Shown: positions 28,208 to 35,264 of the stretch, piece after piece | Layout: each line of letters begins with the position of its first letter | Position numbering within the stretch: position 1 is the stretch's first letter | Assembly: GCA_030431095.1 (NCBI GenBank) | Contig: JAUIJU010000019.1 | Span: 1 to 52,827 of the forward strand | Source of the DNA: Gammaproteobacteria bacterium | GTDB taxonomy: Bacteria > Pseudomonadota > Gammaproteobacteria > Xanthomonadales > SZUA-36 | Direction of reading: 5' to 3' | DNA: 52,827 nucleotides | Translations under genes and position numbers: made by a program | Notes under the pieces: model-generated | The model's database searches: none | What the model was told of the DNA's origin: nothing | What the model saw: only the letters and a program-made list of their open reading frames with translations

Positions 28208-28912
28208 TCAGGTCAGGGACTTTCGCACGCCGATGACGTCGCGCCCAATCCTGGTGGTTTCGTAGTCCGTCCCGATGAATTCCAGGATGTCCTGCTGGCT
28301 GGAATCTGCCAGGTGACCGTGTTCGAACGCGATCATGCGCGGTCGCGTGGTTTCAAGGGCGGAATGATAAAGCACCACGTCGTCGAACCCCTCGGTGTCG
28401 ATCTGGAGAATGTCGATCGGTCCGGTGAAATCACAGTCGCTCATCACGTCCAACAGGGGTTTCGAGGTGACATCGAAGGGTGCGATGGCCTCATCAGGCG
28501 AGGGTGATCCGCCGCCTGCGGAGCGCACCCAGCGCTCCACGAAATCCCGGTCAGCGGACGTGATGCCCAGCGGGGCGCGGTAGGCCGGCCAGGACGCCGG
28601 GGCGTACGCCGGTTGCAGCGTTTCCCAGTGCTCGGGCTTGACGCTGTACAGCGTGGTGGTTCCTGGCGCGCCCACCGCGAAGGCTGAAAAACGCGCGCCG
28701 GAAAGAAACGCGTAGTGCTCTTTCAGGATGGGCATCAGGTAGGGATGCGGCTCGATCAGCAGGGCCTGGGCGTCGATGGCATGGGTCTTGATGAAGGGAT
28801 AGATGGGGTCCGCCAGGCGACCGTCGTTGGCGCCGACCACCACGATGCGCAACGGGCGGTCGGCATCGCGCAGCGCCAGGGCGAACATTCGGTAGACATG
28901 TTTGAAATCCAT
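28208..28912 (-). CDS. FkbM-family methyltransferase
   Basis: 234 aa from ATG 28912 with AGGA five bases before it; the frame continues upstream without family features. SAM-binding motif I is VVVGANDGRLADPIY, motif II LLIEPHPYLMPILKEHY, and the FkbM-typical acidic motif is ILQIDTEGFDDVVLY. MIAFEHGHL follows, where Glu and His are common in the family. FkbM enzymes O-methylate sugars, lipids or polyketides; next to the glycosyltransferase a glycan target is likely. There are no membrane segments. It is divergent from the iron-importer operon. Confidence 0.9.
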   Translation of the reverse strand: MDFKHVYRMFALALRDADRPLRIVVVGANDGRLADPIYPFIKTHAIDAQALLIEPHPYLMPILKEHYAFLSGARFSAFAVGAPGTTTLYSVKPEHWETLQPAYAPASWPAYRAPLGITSADRDFVERWVRSAGGGSPSPDEAIAPFDVTSKPLLDVMSDCDFTGPIDILQIDTEGFDDVVLYHSALETTRPRMIAFEHGHLADSSQQDILEFIGTDYETTRIGRDVIGVRKSLT

Positions 28913-29043
28913 GGTGTCCTGGCGGGTGTCTCGGTGAAGGCGGGCGGGCGTCGCCCAGGGCGCAAAGGGCACCAATGATATACGGATTTACCGGCCGGGG
29001 TTGCAGGCCATCACGCCGGTTCCAGGCCAGGATTCCGGTCAGA

Positions 29044-29060
29044 AAACAAGCTGCTTGTTT
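29044..29060. promoter_or_regulatory. 17-bp perfect palindrome, putative operator
   Basis: AAACAAGC (29044-29051), one base, then GCTTGTTT (29053-29060). It sits 31 bases before the -35 of the iron-importer promoter and about 130 bases before the FkbM-type gene start. The short spacer suits binding of a dimeric regulator better than a terminator, as no T-run follows on the plus strand beyond the arm. The protein that binds it is unknown. Confidence 0.45.
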
Positions 29061-29090
29061 CACGATCCGGCCGCGATAATGGGTCGGGCG

Positions 29091-29120
29091 TTGAGCGGTC
29101 GGGACGTTCTGGGATAAAAT
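29091..29120 (+). promoter_or_regulatory. Sigma-70 promoter of the iron-importer operon
   Basis: TTGAGC (29091-29096) and TAAAAT (29115-29120) are spaced by 18 bases, matching four and five bases of the consensus hexamers. The initiation point would be near 29127, within the Fur-box-like palindrome. Confidence 0.65.
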
Positions 29121-29137
29121 GAGAAACATTCTCATTT
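29117..29137. promoter_or_regulatory. Fur-box-like operator
   Basis: AAATGAGAA-ACA-TTCTCATTT is a perfect 9-3-9 palindrome close to the ATGAGAAT-type half-sites of Fur boxes. It overlaps the -10 hexamer and the expected start of transcription, the place where iron-loaded Fur would repress. The genes downstream encode an importer of the ferric-siderophore type, which agrees. Confidence 0.8.
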
Positions 29138-29156
29138 GCGTTAAAGGAATCACGAC

Positions 29157-30110
29157 ATGCTGCGGATGTTCCAGCTCCTGGTGGCCGGGGCGCTTCTCGG
29201 CGCCATCACCATTGCCCAGGCCAAACCGGTCGAGTCCCAGTCCGGCGCGGACGGCATCACCATCACCGACACGCAGGGGCGGACGATTCATCTCGACGCG
29301 CCCGTGACCCGGCTGGCGGCATGTTCTTCCTTCTCGCTCGAGACACTGATGGATCTCGGTGTCCGGCCGGTGGCTCGCTTTGCCGTGCCGCCGATTTATC
29401 CGCCGCAGGCAGAGGATATCCCGGTGGTGGCGCGCTCCCACGGCACCGGACCGGACGTGGAGCAACTGGTGGCGGCGCAGGCCGACGCCATCCTGTTGCA
29501 CGACGTGTTTCACGCTTTTGCCGACAGCATCGAGAAGGCGACCGGCACGCCGGTCATCCTGCACCGCGTCGATTCGGTGGAGGACGTACGCAGTCACATC
29601 GCGATGGTGGCCGACCTGACCGGCACCCAGGCGGCGGGGGAGGCGATGGTCGCGAACATCGACCAGGCACTGGCCAGGGTCGAGACGCAACGCGGCCCGG
29701 AGCCTTCGCCCCGGGCGCTGAGCCTGTTCGGGACCAACGACGCCTGGTACGCGCACCTGGATAACGCCTTCATGGGGGACCTGCTGAAGCATCTCGGCGC
29801 GACCAACGTGGCCGCCGGCGAAACCGCCGATACGCGTTATCGCTCGCTGGCGCCGGTGGACGTGGAGCAACTGATCACGCTGGATCCCGAGGTGATATTC
29901 GTCATCCAGTACAACGGCGCCGACGACACCGTGGTGGACGAACTGGTCAATCACCCGGCCTTCCAGGCCCTGGCCGCTGTACGCAACGGCCGGGTTCACG
30001 TGCTCGACGGTCCCATCTACACCTCCCACGCCGGCCCCCGCGTGGCGCAGGCGCTGACCACCCTCAACGCCTACCTCTATCCCGATCAGGACGCCACCAC
30101 GGCGCCCTGA
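29157..30110 (+). CDS. Periplasmic iron-complex-binding protein (FecB/BtuF-like)
   Basis: 317 aa from ATG 29157 with AAAGGAA upstream. Signal peptide MLRMFQLLVAGALLGAITIA ending near QA-KP; no lipobox. The helical-backbone class III binding protein is recognised by ITITDTQGRTIHLDAPVTRLA at the start, FSLETLMDLGVRPVARFAVP and the second-lobe region ALSLFGTNDAWYAHLDNAFMG, AGETADTRYRSLAPVDVEQL and PEVIFVIQYN. It captures a metal chelate and delivers it to the permease. The palindrome upstream implies iron control. It could also bind haem or cobalamin, but the Fur-like site favours an iron-siderophore. No TonB-dependent receptor gene is in the window. Confidence 0.9.
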   Translation: MLRMFQLLVAGALLGAITIAQAKPVESQSGADGITITDTQGRTIHLDAPVTRLAACSSFSLETLMDLGVRPVARFAVPPIYPPQAEDIPVVARSHGTGPDVEQLVAAQADAILLHDVFHAFADSIEKATGTPVILHRVDSVEDVRSHIAMVADLTGTQAAGEAMVANIDQALARVETQRGPEPSPRALSLFGTNDAWYAHLDNAFMGDLLKHLGATNVAAGETADTRYRSLAPVDVEQLITLDPEVIFVIQYNGADDTVVDELVNHPAFQALAAVRNGRVHVLDGPIYTSHAGPRVAQALTTLNAYLYPDQDATTAP

Positions 30111-30131
30111 CAGGTGGGGCAGGAAAACGCC

Positions 30132-31202
30132 ATGGCCCCCGCGCCCGGCCGTGGTGAGGCCGGCGCCGCGGGCGTGCGCCGCGGGTTCAGCGGACGGGTC
30201 GCCGTGGCCGGCCTGGTCCTGGTGCTGCTGGTCGTGGTCGGTTTTCTGCTGGCCGTGGGCACCGGCAGCAGCGGGCAGACCCTGGGCGACGTGATCTCGG
30301 CGCTGGCCAACCGCTCCCTGGTCGGCACGCCGGAGGCCGGCGCCACGGACATCATCGTGTGGCAGGTGCGGCTGCCCCGCGGTTTACTGGCCCTGCTGGT
30401 GGGATGCAATCTCGCCGTGGCTGGTGTGCTGCTGCAGGGCATCATGCACAACCCGCTGGCTTCGCCCGGGATCATCGGTGTCACCGTGGGCGCCTCGCTG
30501 TTCGCCACCCTGGCGATTCTCGGCGTTCCAGGCATGATCGGCCTGGGCTGGCTGGGCGATGCCTCGCTGCCGGCGCTGGCCTTCATCGGCGCCCTGCTGG
30601 CCACGGTGCTGGTCTTCGCCATGTCGTGGCAGCCCGGACTGGGTACTTCGCCGACGCGGATGATCCTGGCCGGGGTCGCGGTCACCGCCATGCTCGGCGC
30701 CGTGCAAAGTTTCCTGGCGGTGGTTTTTGCCGACCGCATCCAGGGCGTGGTCATGTGGCTGGCCGGCAGCCTGAACACGCGCAGCTGGGATCACCTGCCG
30801 CTGATCTGGCCCTGCTCGTTGATCGGCCTGGTCATGGCGGCATTTCTGGTGCGGCCGCTCAACCTGTTGCAGCTGGGTGACGAGTCGGCGACCTCGCTGG
30901 GTGTTCGCGTGCAGTGGATTCGTTCCGCCGCGGTCGTGGCCGCGGCGCTGCTGACCGCCTCAGCGGTCTGCGTGGCCGGCGTGGTGGGCTTCGTGGGCCT
31001 GGTGGTGCCGCACATCATTCGCACCGCGGTCAGCACGGACCACCGGGTGCTGGTGCCGGCCGCGGCGCTGGGCGGGGCGGCCCTGGTGATCCTGGCGGAC
31101 GCCGCGGCACGGCAACTCGGCGAGGCCCCGGTGGGCGTGCTCACGGCCCTGATCGGCGGACCGTATTTCGTGTATTTGCTGTATCGGCGCAGGCTGATCT
31201 GA
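30132..31202 (+). CDS. FecCD-family ABC transporter permease
   Basis: 356 aa from ATG 30132, six bases after AGGAAA; a GTG at 30114 is an in-frame alternative. About ten transmembrane helices. Family landmarks are VRLPRGLLALLVGCNLAVAG, LLQGIMHNPLASPGIIGVTV, WLAGSLNTRSWDHL, TSLGVRVQWIR, and VCVAGVVGFVGLVVPHIIRT near the end, where the EAA-like loop contacts the ATPase. As in BtuC/FhuB, two copies form the channel. The stop codon overlaps the next start (TGATG), so ATPase translation is coupled. With a single permease gene it is presumably a homodimer. Confidence 0.96.
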   Translation: MAPAPGRGEAGAAGVRRGFSGRVAVAGLVLVLLVVVGFLLAVGTGSSGQTLGDVISALANRSLVGTPEAGATDIIVWQVRLPRGLLALLVGCNLAVAGVLLQGIMHNPLASPGIIGVTVGASLFATLAILGVPGMIGLGWLGDASLPALAFIGALLATVLVFAMSWQPGLGTSPTRMILAGVAVTAMLGAVQSFLAVVFADRIQGVVMWLAGSLNTRSWDHLPLIWPCSLIGLVMAAFLVRPLNLLQLGDESATSLGVRVQWIRSAAVVAAALLTASAVCVAGVVGFVGLVVPHIIRTAVSTDHRVLVPAAALGGAALVILADAAARQLGEAPVGVLTALIGGPYFVYLLYRRRLI

Positions 31203-32008
31203 TGGCGAACGCGTCCCACGGAAACCCGATACTCGAGGTACGCGGCGTCGAGGCCGCCTACGACGCTGATCCCGTACTGCGTGGCGCATCGCTGCAGGTG
31301 GCGGCGGGCGACTTCATGGCCCTGTGCGGTCCCAACGGCTCCGGCAAATCGACGCTGCTGCGCATCATGGCCCGGCTCATGAAACCGTCCGCCGGCGAGG
31401 TCGTGCTCCACGAGCAGGGGATCGACACCCTGGCGCGGCGCGCACTGGCGCGCAAGCTCGCCATCATGCCCCAGTCTCCGCGGACGCCGCCCTCGGTGAC
31501 CGTGCGCGAACTGGTGGCCTACGGCCGTTCACCGCACACCTCCTGGCTGCACCCGGCCGGCGCAGAGGACCGCGCGATCATCGACCGGGCCGTGGACACC
31601 TGTGACCTGCACGCCCTGGCGCCGCGCGAGGTTCAGTCACTGTCCGGCGGCGAACGCCAGCGGGCCTGGCTGGCCATGGCCATTGCCCAGCAACCTGGCG
31701 TTCTGCTGCTGGACGAGCCGGTTTCCGCTCTGGACGTCGCGCACCAGCTGTCCGTGATGGCCCTGCTCGAGCGGATCAACCGTGAACGTGGCACCACCAT
31801 CGTCATCGTGTTGCACGACATCAACCTGGCGGCACGCTATTGCCGTTCCCTGGCCCTGATGCGAGACGCCCGGATTCATGCGGCCGGTCCGATGGGTGCG
31901 GTATTGACCGAGGCGCATCTCGAAACGGTGTTCGGGGTTCCGGCACGGGTGCGCCGGCTGCACGGGGTCACGTACCCGCTCTGCACCTTCGGCGATTCCC
32001 GTGCATGA
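31202..32008 (+). CDS. ABC transporter ATP-binding protein (FecE/FepC-like)
   Basis: 268 aa, starting in the TGATG overlap with the permease stop. Walker A is GPNGSGKST (residues 43-51), the Q-loop follows in KLAIMPQSPRTPPSVTVREL, the ABC signature is LSGGERQRAWLAMAIAQ, Walker B is VLLLDEPVSALD, and the switch His is in IVLHDINLAARYC. AYGRSPHTSW after the Q-loop is typical for iron-siderophore and cobalamin ATPases. It powers the importer from the cytosolic face. It is the last gene of the operon; no clear terminator follows. Confidence 0.97.
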   Translation: MANASHGNPILEVRGVEAAYDADPVLRGASLQVAAGDFMALCGPNGSGKSTLLRIMARLMKPSAGEVVLHEQGIDTLARRALARKLAIMPQSPRTPPSVTVRELVAYGRSPHTSWLHPAGAEDRAIIDRAVDTCDLHALAPREVQSLSGGERQRAWLAMAIAQQPGVLLLDEPVSALDVAHQLSVMALLERINRERGTTIVIVLHDINLAARYCRSLALMRDARIHAAGPMGAVLTEAHLETVFGVPARVRRLHGVTYPLCTFGDSRA

Positions 32009-32182
32009 GATCCCGACGGCGCGCTGCTGGCGCTCACCCGGAGAAATTTCCGCCAACTGCTAGACTCAGGTAAGAGCTGGGTCGCCGATCCCGGTTCGAA
32101 ACGACCTCCGGTTGTGCGATGACGGGAACGCGGCGGGTTCCCGGCTGATTCGCGCTACGGCCCCACACGGAGGATCGACCCC

Positions 32183-32650
32183 ATGACCGTTGCAAAAACC
32201 GTTCACGACTACCTCGAAGCGCGCGACCTTCCCGAGTCCGTGCTCCAGCACGTTCACACCAGCAACAGCTCGGAAACCGCCGAGGCGGCCCACGTTCCCG
32301 GGCGGCAACTGGCCAAGGGCGTGGTGCTGACCACGCAGGACGACTATCACCTGCTGGTGGTCATTCCCACCCACCGCCGACTGGCCCTGGAAAAGGTCAG
32401 CGAGGCCTACGGCGGCCACCTGCAGCTGGCCGAGGAACCCGAGCTCAAATCGCTGTTTCCCGATTGTGAACTCGGCGCGGTTCCGGCGCTGGGCATGGCC
32501 TACCGCTTGCCGACCTACATTGACGAGGCCCTGTTCGACCAGGGCGAGGTGTATTTCGAAGGCGGCGACCACGAATCGCTGGTGCGCATGAGCGGTGAGG
32601 AATTCGCCGCGCTGTTCGACGAATCGGCCGTGGGCGACTTCAGCCGTTGA
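32183..32650 (+). CDS. YbaK/aminoacyl-tRNA-deacylase-domain protein
   Basis: 155 aa made of one YbaK/ProX-type domain. VLQHVHTSNSSETAEAAHVP holds the entrance segment, GRQLAKGVVLTTQDDYHLLV has the conserved Lys of the deacylase pocket, and FPDCELGAVPALG is a hallmark (usually GAxPPFG). Relatives hydrolyse mischarged tRNAs in trans, mostly Cys-tRNA(Pro) or Ala-tRNA(Pro). Fairly divergent in the C-terminal part. GGAGG-like sequence (CGGAGGATCG) precedes the ATG. An extended -10-like TGC-TAGACT lies at 32058-32066. It converges on the frameshifted gene with an 11-base overlap as that gene now reads. Confidence 0.88.
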   Translation: MTVAKTVHDYLEARDLPESVLQHVHTSNSSETAEAAHVPGRQLAKGVVLTTQDDYHLLVVIPTHRRLALEKVSEAYGGHLQLAEEPELKSLFPDCELGAVPALGMAYRLPTYIDEALFDQGEVYFEGGDHESLVRMSGEEFAALFDESAVGDFSR

Positions 32651-34358
32651 CCGGCACCGGCAGACGGCAAGCGATCAACGGCAGGCGGCGTACTTCATGC
32701 CGCAGCCTGGAATGCAGTTCATCAGGGCCTGGTAGGCCGGGTCGCTGACCGTCGCCAGCAGGGTCTCCTGGCTGGCGTCCTTGAGCTGATCGGACAGGTT
32801 CCTGATCTGCTCGAGCTCCTCGCAGCTGCAGGCGCAACCCTGCGAAACGTCGGGCACTTCGGGGGGGGGAGGATTCGGTCACCGGCGTGCTTTCCGCGAC
32901 CGGCCCGTGCGACGGGACCGGCGCCACGGGAGACTCGGCGTTGGTGGCGGGAATGGACAGGCCCGCACCGGGATCGACGCGTTCCATCCACAGCAATTGC
33001 CTGTTGCCGGCGGGATCGATGCCGTTGCCGAACACCCAGGGCGCCTCGGCGCTGCCCGCAACGCCATCGAGGTGCGTGTTGTTGGCTTCCAGTCGCGTGG
33101 TCCAGACGATCTCACCCTGCGCATCGAGGGCGGTCAGGTGCAGGAAGCTGTCCCCGTCACGGCGCGTGCCGGCGACCAGTAGGCCACCGTCCGGTGTGGG
33201 CTGGAAGCGGGAAAACCGGGCCTTCAGGCGCTCAGCGGCGGCCTCGAGGCGCAGTTCGCGAATCAGCGTACCGTCATCGCCGATTTCGATGAACCAGGTT
33301 CCGTGTCGGGGCGGCACCAGGTCCCGGTCGGCGGCCAGGTGAAGCAGCAGGCCGTAGCCCGACGGCGTGCGCTGGATGTCGTGGTGCCGCCAGCTCGCCT
33401 GGTCCAGGATGCTGCGTTCGCCCATGCTGTCGATCGACACCCGGGACATCAACGCCATTTGCTCACGGCTCTGGGCCATGATGTCGTCCACGGGAAGGTC
33501 CTGGGGAATGGCCACGTCGCCCGCCCATAAAAGGTCCCGGCTCAATGCCGAAGTGCGCCAGTCGACCTGCCCCGAGCCATCGGTCACGATCAGGAACGTT
33601 TCGGAGAAAACACGGGCCTGCAGCGTACGGCCGCCGACCTCGAAGGATTGCACGTCCAGCTCGCTGGCCAGGGATTCGGCGCCATCGGCGAGCCGGCTGA
33701 CCAGGGCCAGCCCGATGCGGCCCTGGCGCGCTGGAAACGCGCTGGCCACGGTCGTCACGGCGGTCGGATCATGCCAGTCACCTTGCGCCAGCACCTGTCC
33801 ATTTGGCGCCAGCCGGGTCCAGGTCAGCGTGTTGGGCGGGTCGCCCCGGGCGGGGCGGGCCGTCGAGCGAACCGTGAACAGGTTGCCGTCGTCGGTGGGA
33901 TACACCCGGCTCTGGGCGCCGCCGGCACCGGCCAGGGCGGCGGGCGTGACCGACGAGCGCCGGCGCCCTTCACGGATCGACCAGGTTTCCAGGGTGATTT
34001 CACCAACCGTCGAGCCACGGTCCGGCACCAGGAACACACCGTCGCCGCCACGCTGCAGCAACAGGGTGGAAAAGTGACGGTCTCCCGAAGTGACCTGGTG
34101 GTTCTCGATACGCCCGTCCGGGTGAAGCTCAGCGACGTAAACATGGATGGCCTTGTCCGGTGCTCGAGACTGATCGCGCGAGGGCAAGGTCGCATACAGC
34201 AGCCGGACACGACCGTCCGGGCGATCCTGGTCCGCCAGCCGGTGATGAAACATGGCGTCCTGCCGCGCGACCCAGGTCAATTCGGCCGACGCGTGCCGGG
34301 CTGCCGATGTCGCCAGGAGGACGGCCGCCAGGGCGATGAATGCGTTGAAACGTGTCAC
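32640..34358 (-). CDS. Exported repeat-rich protein, frameshifted before a cysteine-rich tail
   Basis: The open frame as it stands is 572 aa from a GTG (GGGAGAA nine bases before) with signal MTRFNAFIALAAVLLATSAA ending near HASA-EL. The body (to about residue 490) shows repeated strand patterns of a propeller-like fold: DGVFLVPDRGSTVGEITLE, GYGLLLHLAADRD, DGGLLVAGTRRDGD, LTALDAQGEIVWTTRL. After a Pro/Ser/Thr linker the frame meets nine C (plus-strand G at 32861-32869) and turns into Arg/Gln-rich nonsense. One C fewer opens EVPDVSQGCACSCEELEQIR, then a helical segment and NCIPGCGMKYAACR ending at 32675. That Cys-rich tail is surely the intended C-terminus. Function unknown; the tail may form disulfides or bind metal. 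Confidence 0.75.
   Translation of the reverse strand: MTRFNAFIALAAVLLATSAARHASAELTWVARQDAMFHHRLADQDRPDGRVRLLYATLPSRDQSRAPDKAIHVYVAELHPDGRIENHQVTSGDRHFSTLLLQRGGDGVFLVPDRGSTVGEITLETWSIREGRRRSSVTPAALAGAGGAQSRVYPTDDGNLFTVRSTARPARGDPPNTLTWTRLAPNGQVLAQGDWHDPTAVTTVASAFPARQGRIGLALVSRLADGAESLASELDVQSFEVGGRTLQARVFSETFLIVTDGSGQVDWRTSALSRDLLWAGDVAIPQDLPVDDIMAQSREQMALMSRVSIDSMGERSILDQASWRHHDIQRTPSGYGLLLHLAADRDLVPPRHGTWFIEIGDDGTLIRELRLEAAAERLKARFSRFQPTPDGGLLVAGTRRDGDSFLHLTALDAQGEIVWTTRLEANNTHLDGVAGSAEAPWVFGNGIDPAGNRQLLWMERVDPGAGLSIPATNAESPVAPVPSHGPVAESTPVTESSPPRSARRFAGLRLQLRGARADQEPVRSAQGRQPGDPAGDGQRPGLPGPDELHSRLRHEVRRLPLIACRLPVPVNG
32861..32869. other. Homopolymer G9 tract at the frameshift point
   Basis: Nine consecutive G on the plus strand (C on the coding strand). 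Eight would restore the reading frame into the cysteine-rich tail. It could be a read error, a fixed mutation, or a slippage-prone phase-variable tract. Confidence 0.85.
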
Positions 34359-34448
34359 ACGTTGAGATTCTCCCTACACATCCAGCAGTATAGGAGATGC
34401 GAGCATCTCTACCGGGCAAGCAGGCAGTCGGAGATTACACTGTTCCGC

Positions 34449-35264
34449 ATGAACGAGATCCTGATGAACACAATGAAACCGGCATGGTTTGCGCTACTGG
34501 CCCTGGCATGTGTGCTGGGCGAGTCTGCTGCAGCAAACCCCGGGCCAGCGCGTTTTCCCGATCTGTCAGACGACGCGGAAATCCACCACGCCATCGATGA
34601 GGCGCGCCAGGAGGCCCTGGACACCGACCGCCTGTTGATGGTCGTGCTCGGCGCCGACTGGTGCCACGACAGCCGCGACTTCCTGGATTATTTCGACAAC
34701 CGGGAATTCGCGGCGCTGGTCGAAGAACGCTACGTGGTCCAGCGCGTCAGCGTCGGCTACTACGACCACGTTCGCGGCGTGGTGGGGCGATGGGGTCTCC
34801 CGGTGATCTACGGCACGCCGACCGTGGTGATCGTCGAGCCGGCTTCCGGTACCGTGCTGAACCGCGATTCACTGTCGAAGTGGCGCAACGCCGCGATGCA
34901 CGAGCCGCGGGATGCAGTCGAATACTTCGACGACTTCCAGGCCGGCCCGCCACCGGCGCCGGAACCGACTTCCGCCGCGCTGCGCCTTGCCCTGGCGAAG
35001 ATCGACGCCTTCGAGCGTCTGCAGGCCGAACGCATCTACATCGCCTACGCGGAACTGGGCGAGGAGATGCGGGACCTGGGAGACACGCGACCGGGACCGG
35101 ATTTTCGCCGCAAATGGGACAGCCTGGCGCGCATGCGCAGCGACATCACGGCCGACCTGGCGGCGATGCGCGCACGGGCGCGCGAACTGGACCGGCAGGG
35201 CGTGACGGACATCCCGGTGGACTACCCGCACTACCCGTTGTTCATCGACAGCACGGACTCCTGA
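34449..35264 (+). CDS. Exported thioredoxin-fold protein
   Basis: 271 aa from ATG 34449, with in-frame ATGs at 34464 and 34473 as alternatives (GAGAT precedes 34464). Signal peptide around MKPAWFALLALACVLGESAA. The domain at about residues 45-150 has LLMVVLGADWCHDSRDFLDY, where the usual WCxxC active site is reduced to WCHDS with one Cys, then VVQRVSVGYYDHV and GLPVIYGTPTVVIVEP with the cis-Pro loop (GTPTVV). A helical tail rich in Ala, Arg and Glu follows. With a single Cys it cannot form the standard redox disulfide; a peroxidatic or binding role is possible. It overlaps the convergent flavoprotein gene by 34 bases. Confidence 0.85.
   Translation: MNEILMNTMKPAWFALLALACVLGESAAANPGPARFPDLSDDAEIHHAIDEARQEALDTDRLLMVVLGADWCHDSRDFLDYFDNREFAALVEERYVVQRVSVGYYDHVRGVVGRWGLPVIYGTPTVVIVEPASGTVLNRDSLSKWRNAAMHEPRDAVEYFDDFQAGPPPAPEPTSAALRLALAKIDAFERLQAERIYIAYAELGEEMRDLGDTRPGPDFRRKWDSLARMRSDITADLAAMRARARELDRQGVTDIPVDYPHYPLFIDSTDS

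Noticed and set aside
28551..30029. 492-codon minus-strand frame across the FkbM-type gene start and the binding-protein gene
   Set aside because: It runs across a promoter and Fur-like site, and the product has no recognisable segment except shadows.
32640..32860. Arg/Gln-rich C-terminus of the exported protein as genuine
   Set aside because: The alternative frame encodes a far more protein-like Cys-rich tail with its own stop, so the current tail is a frameshift product.
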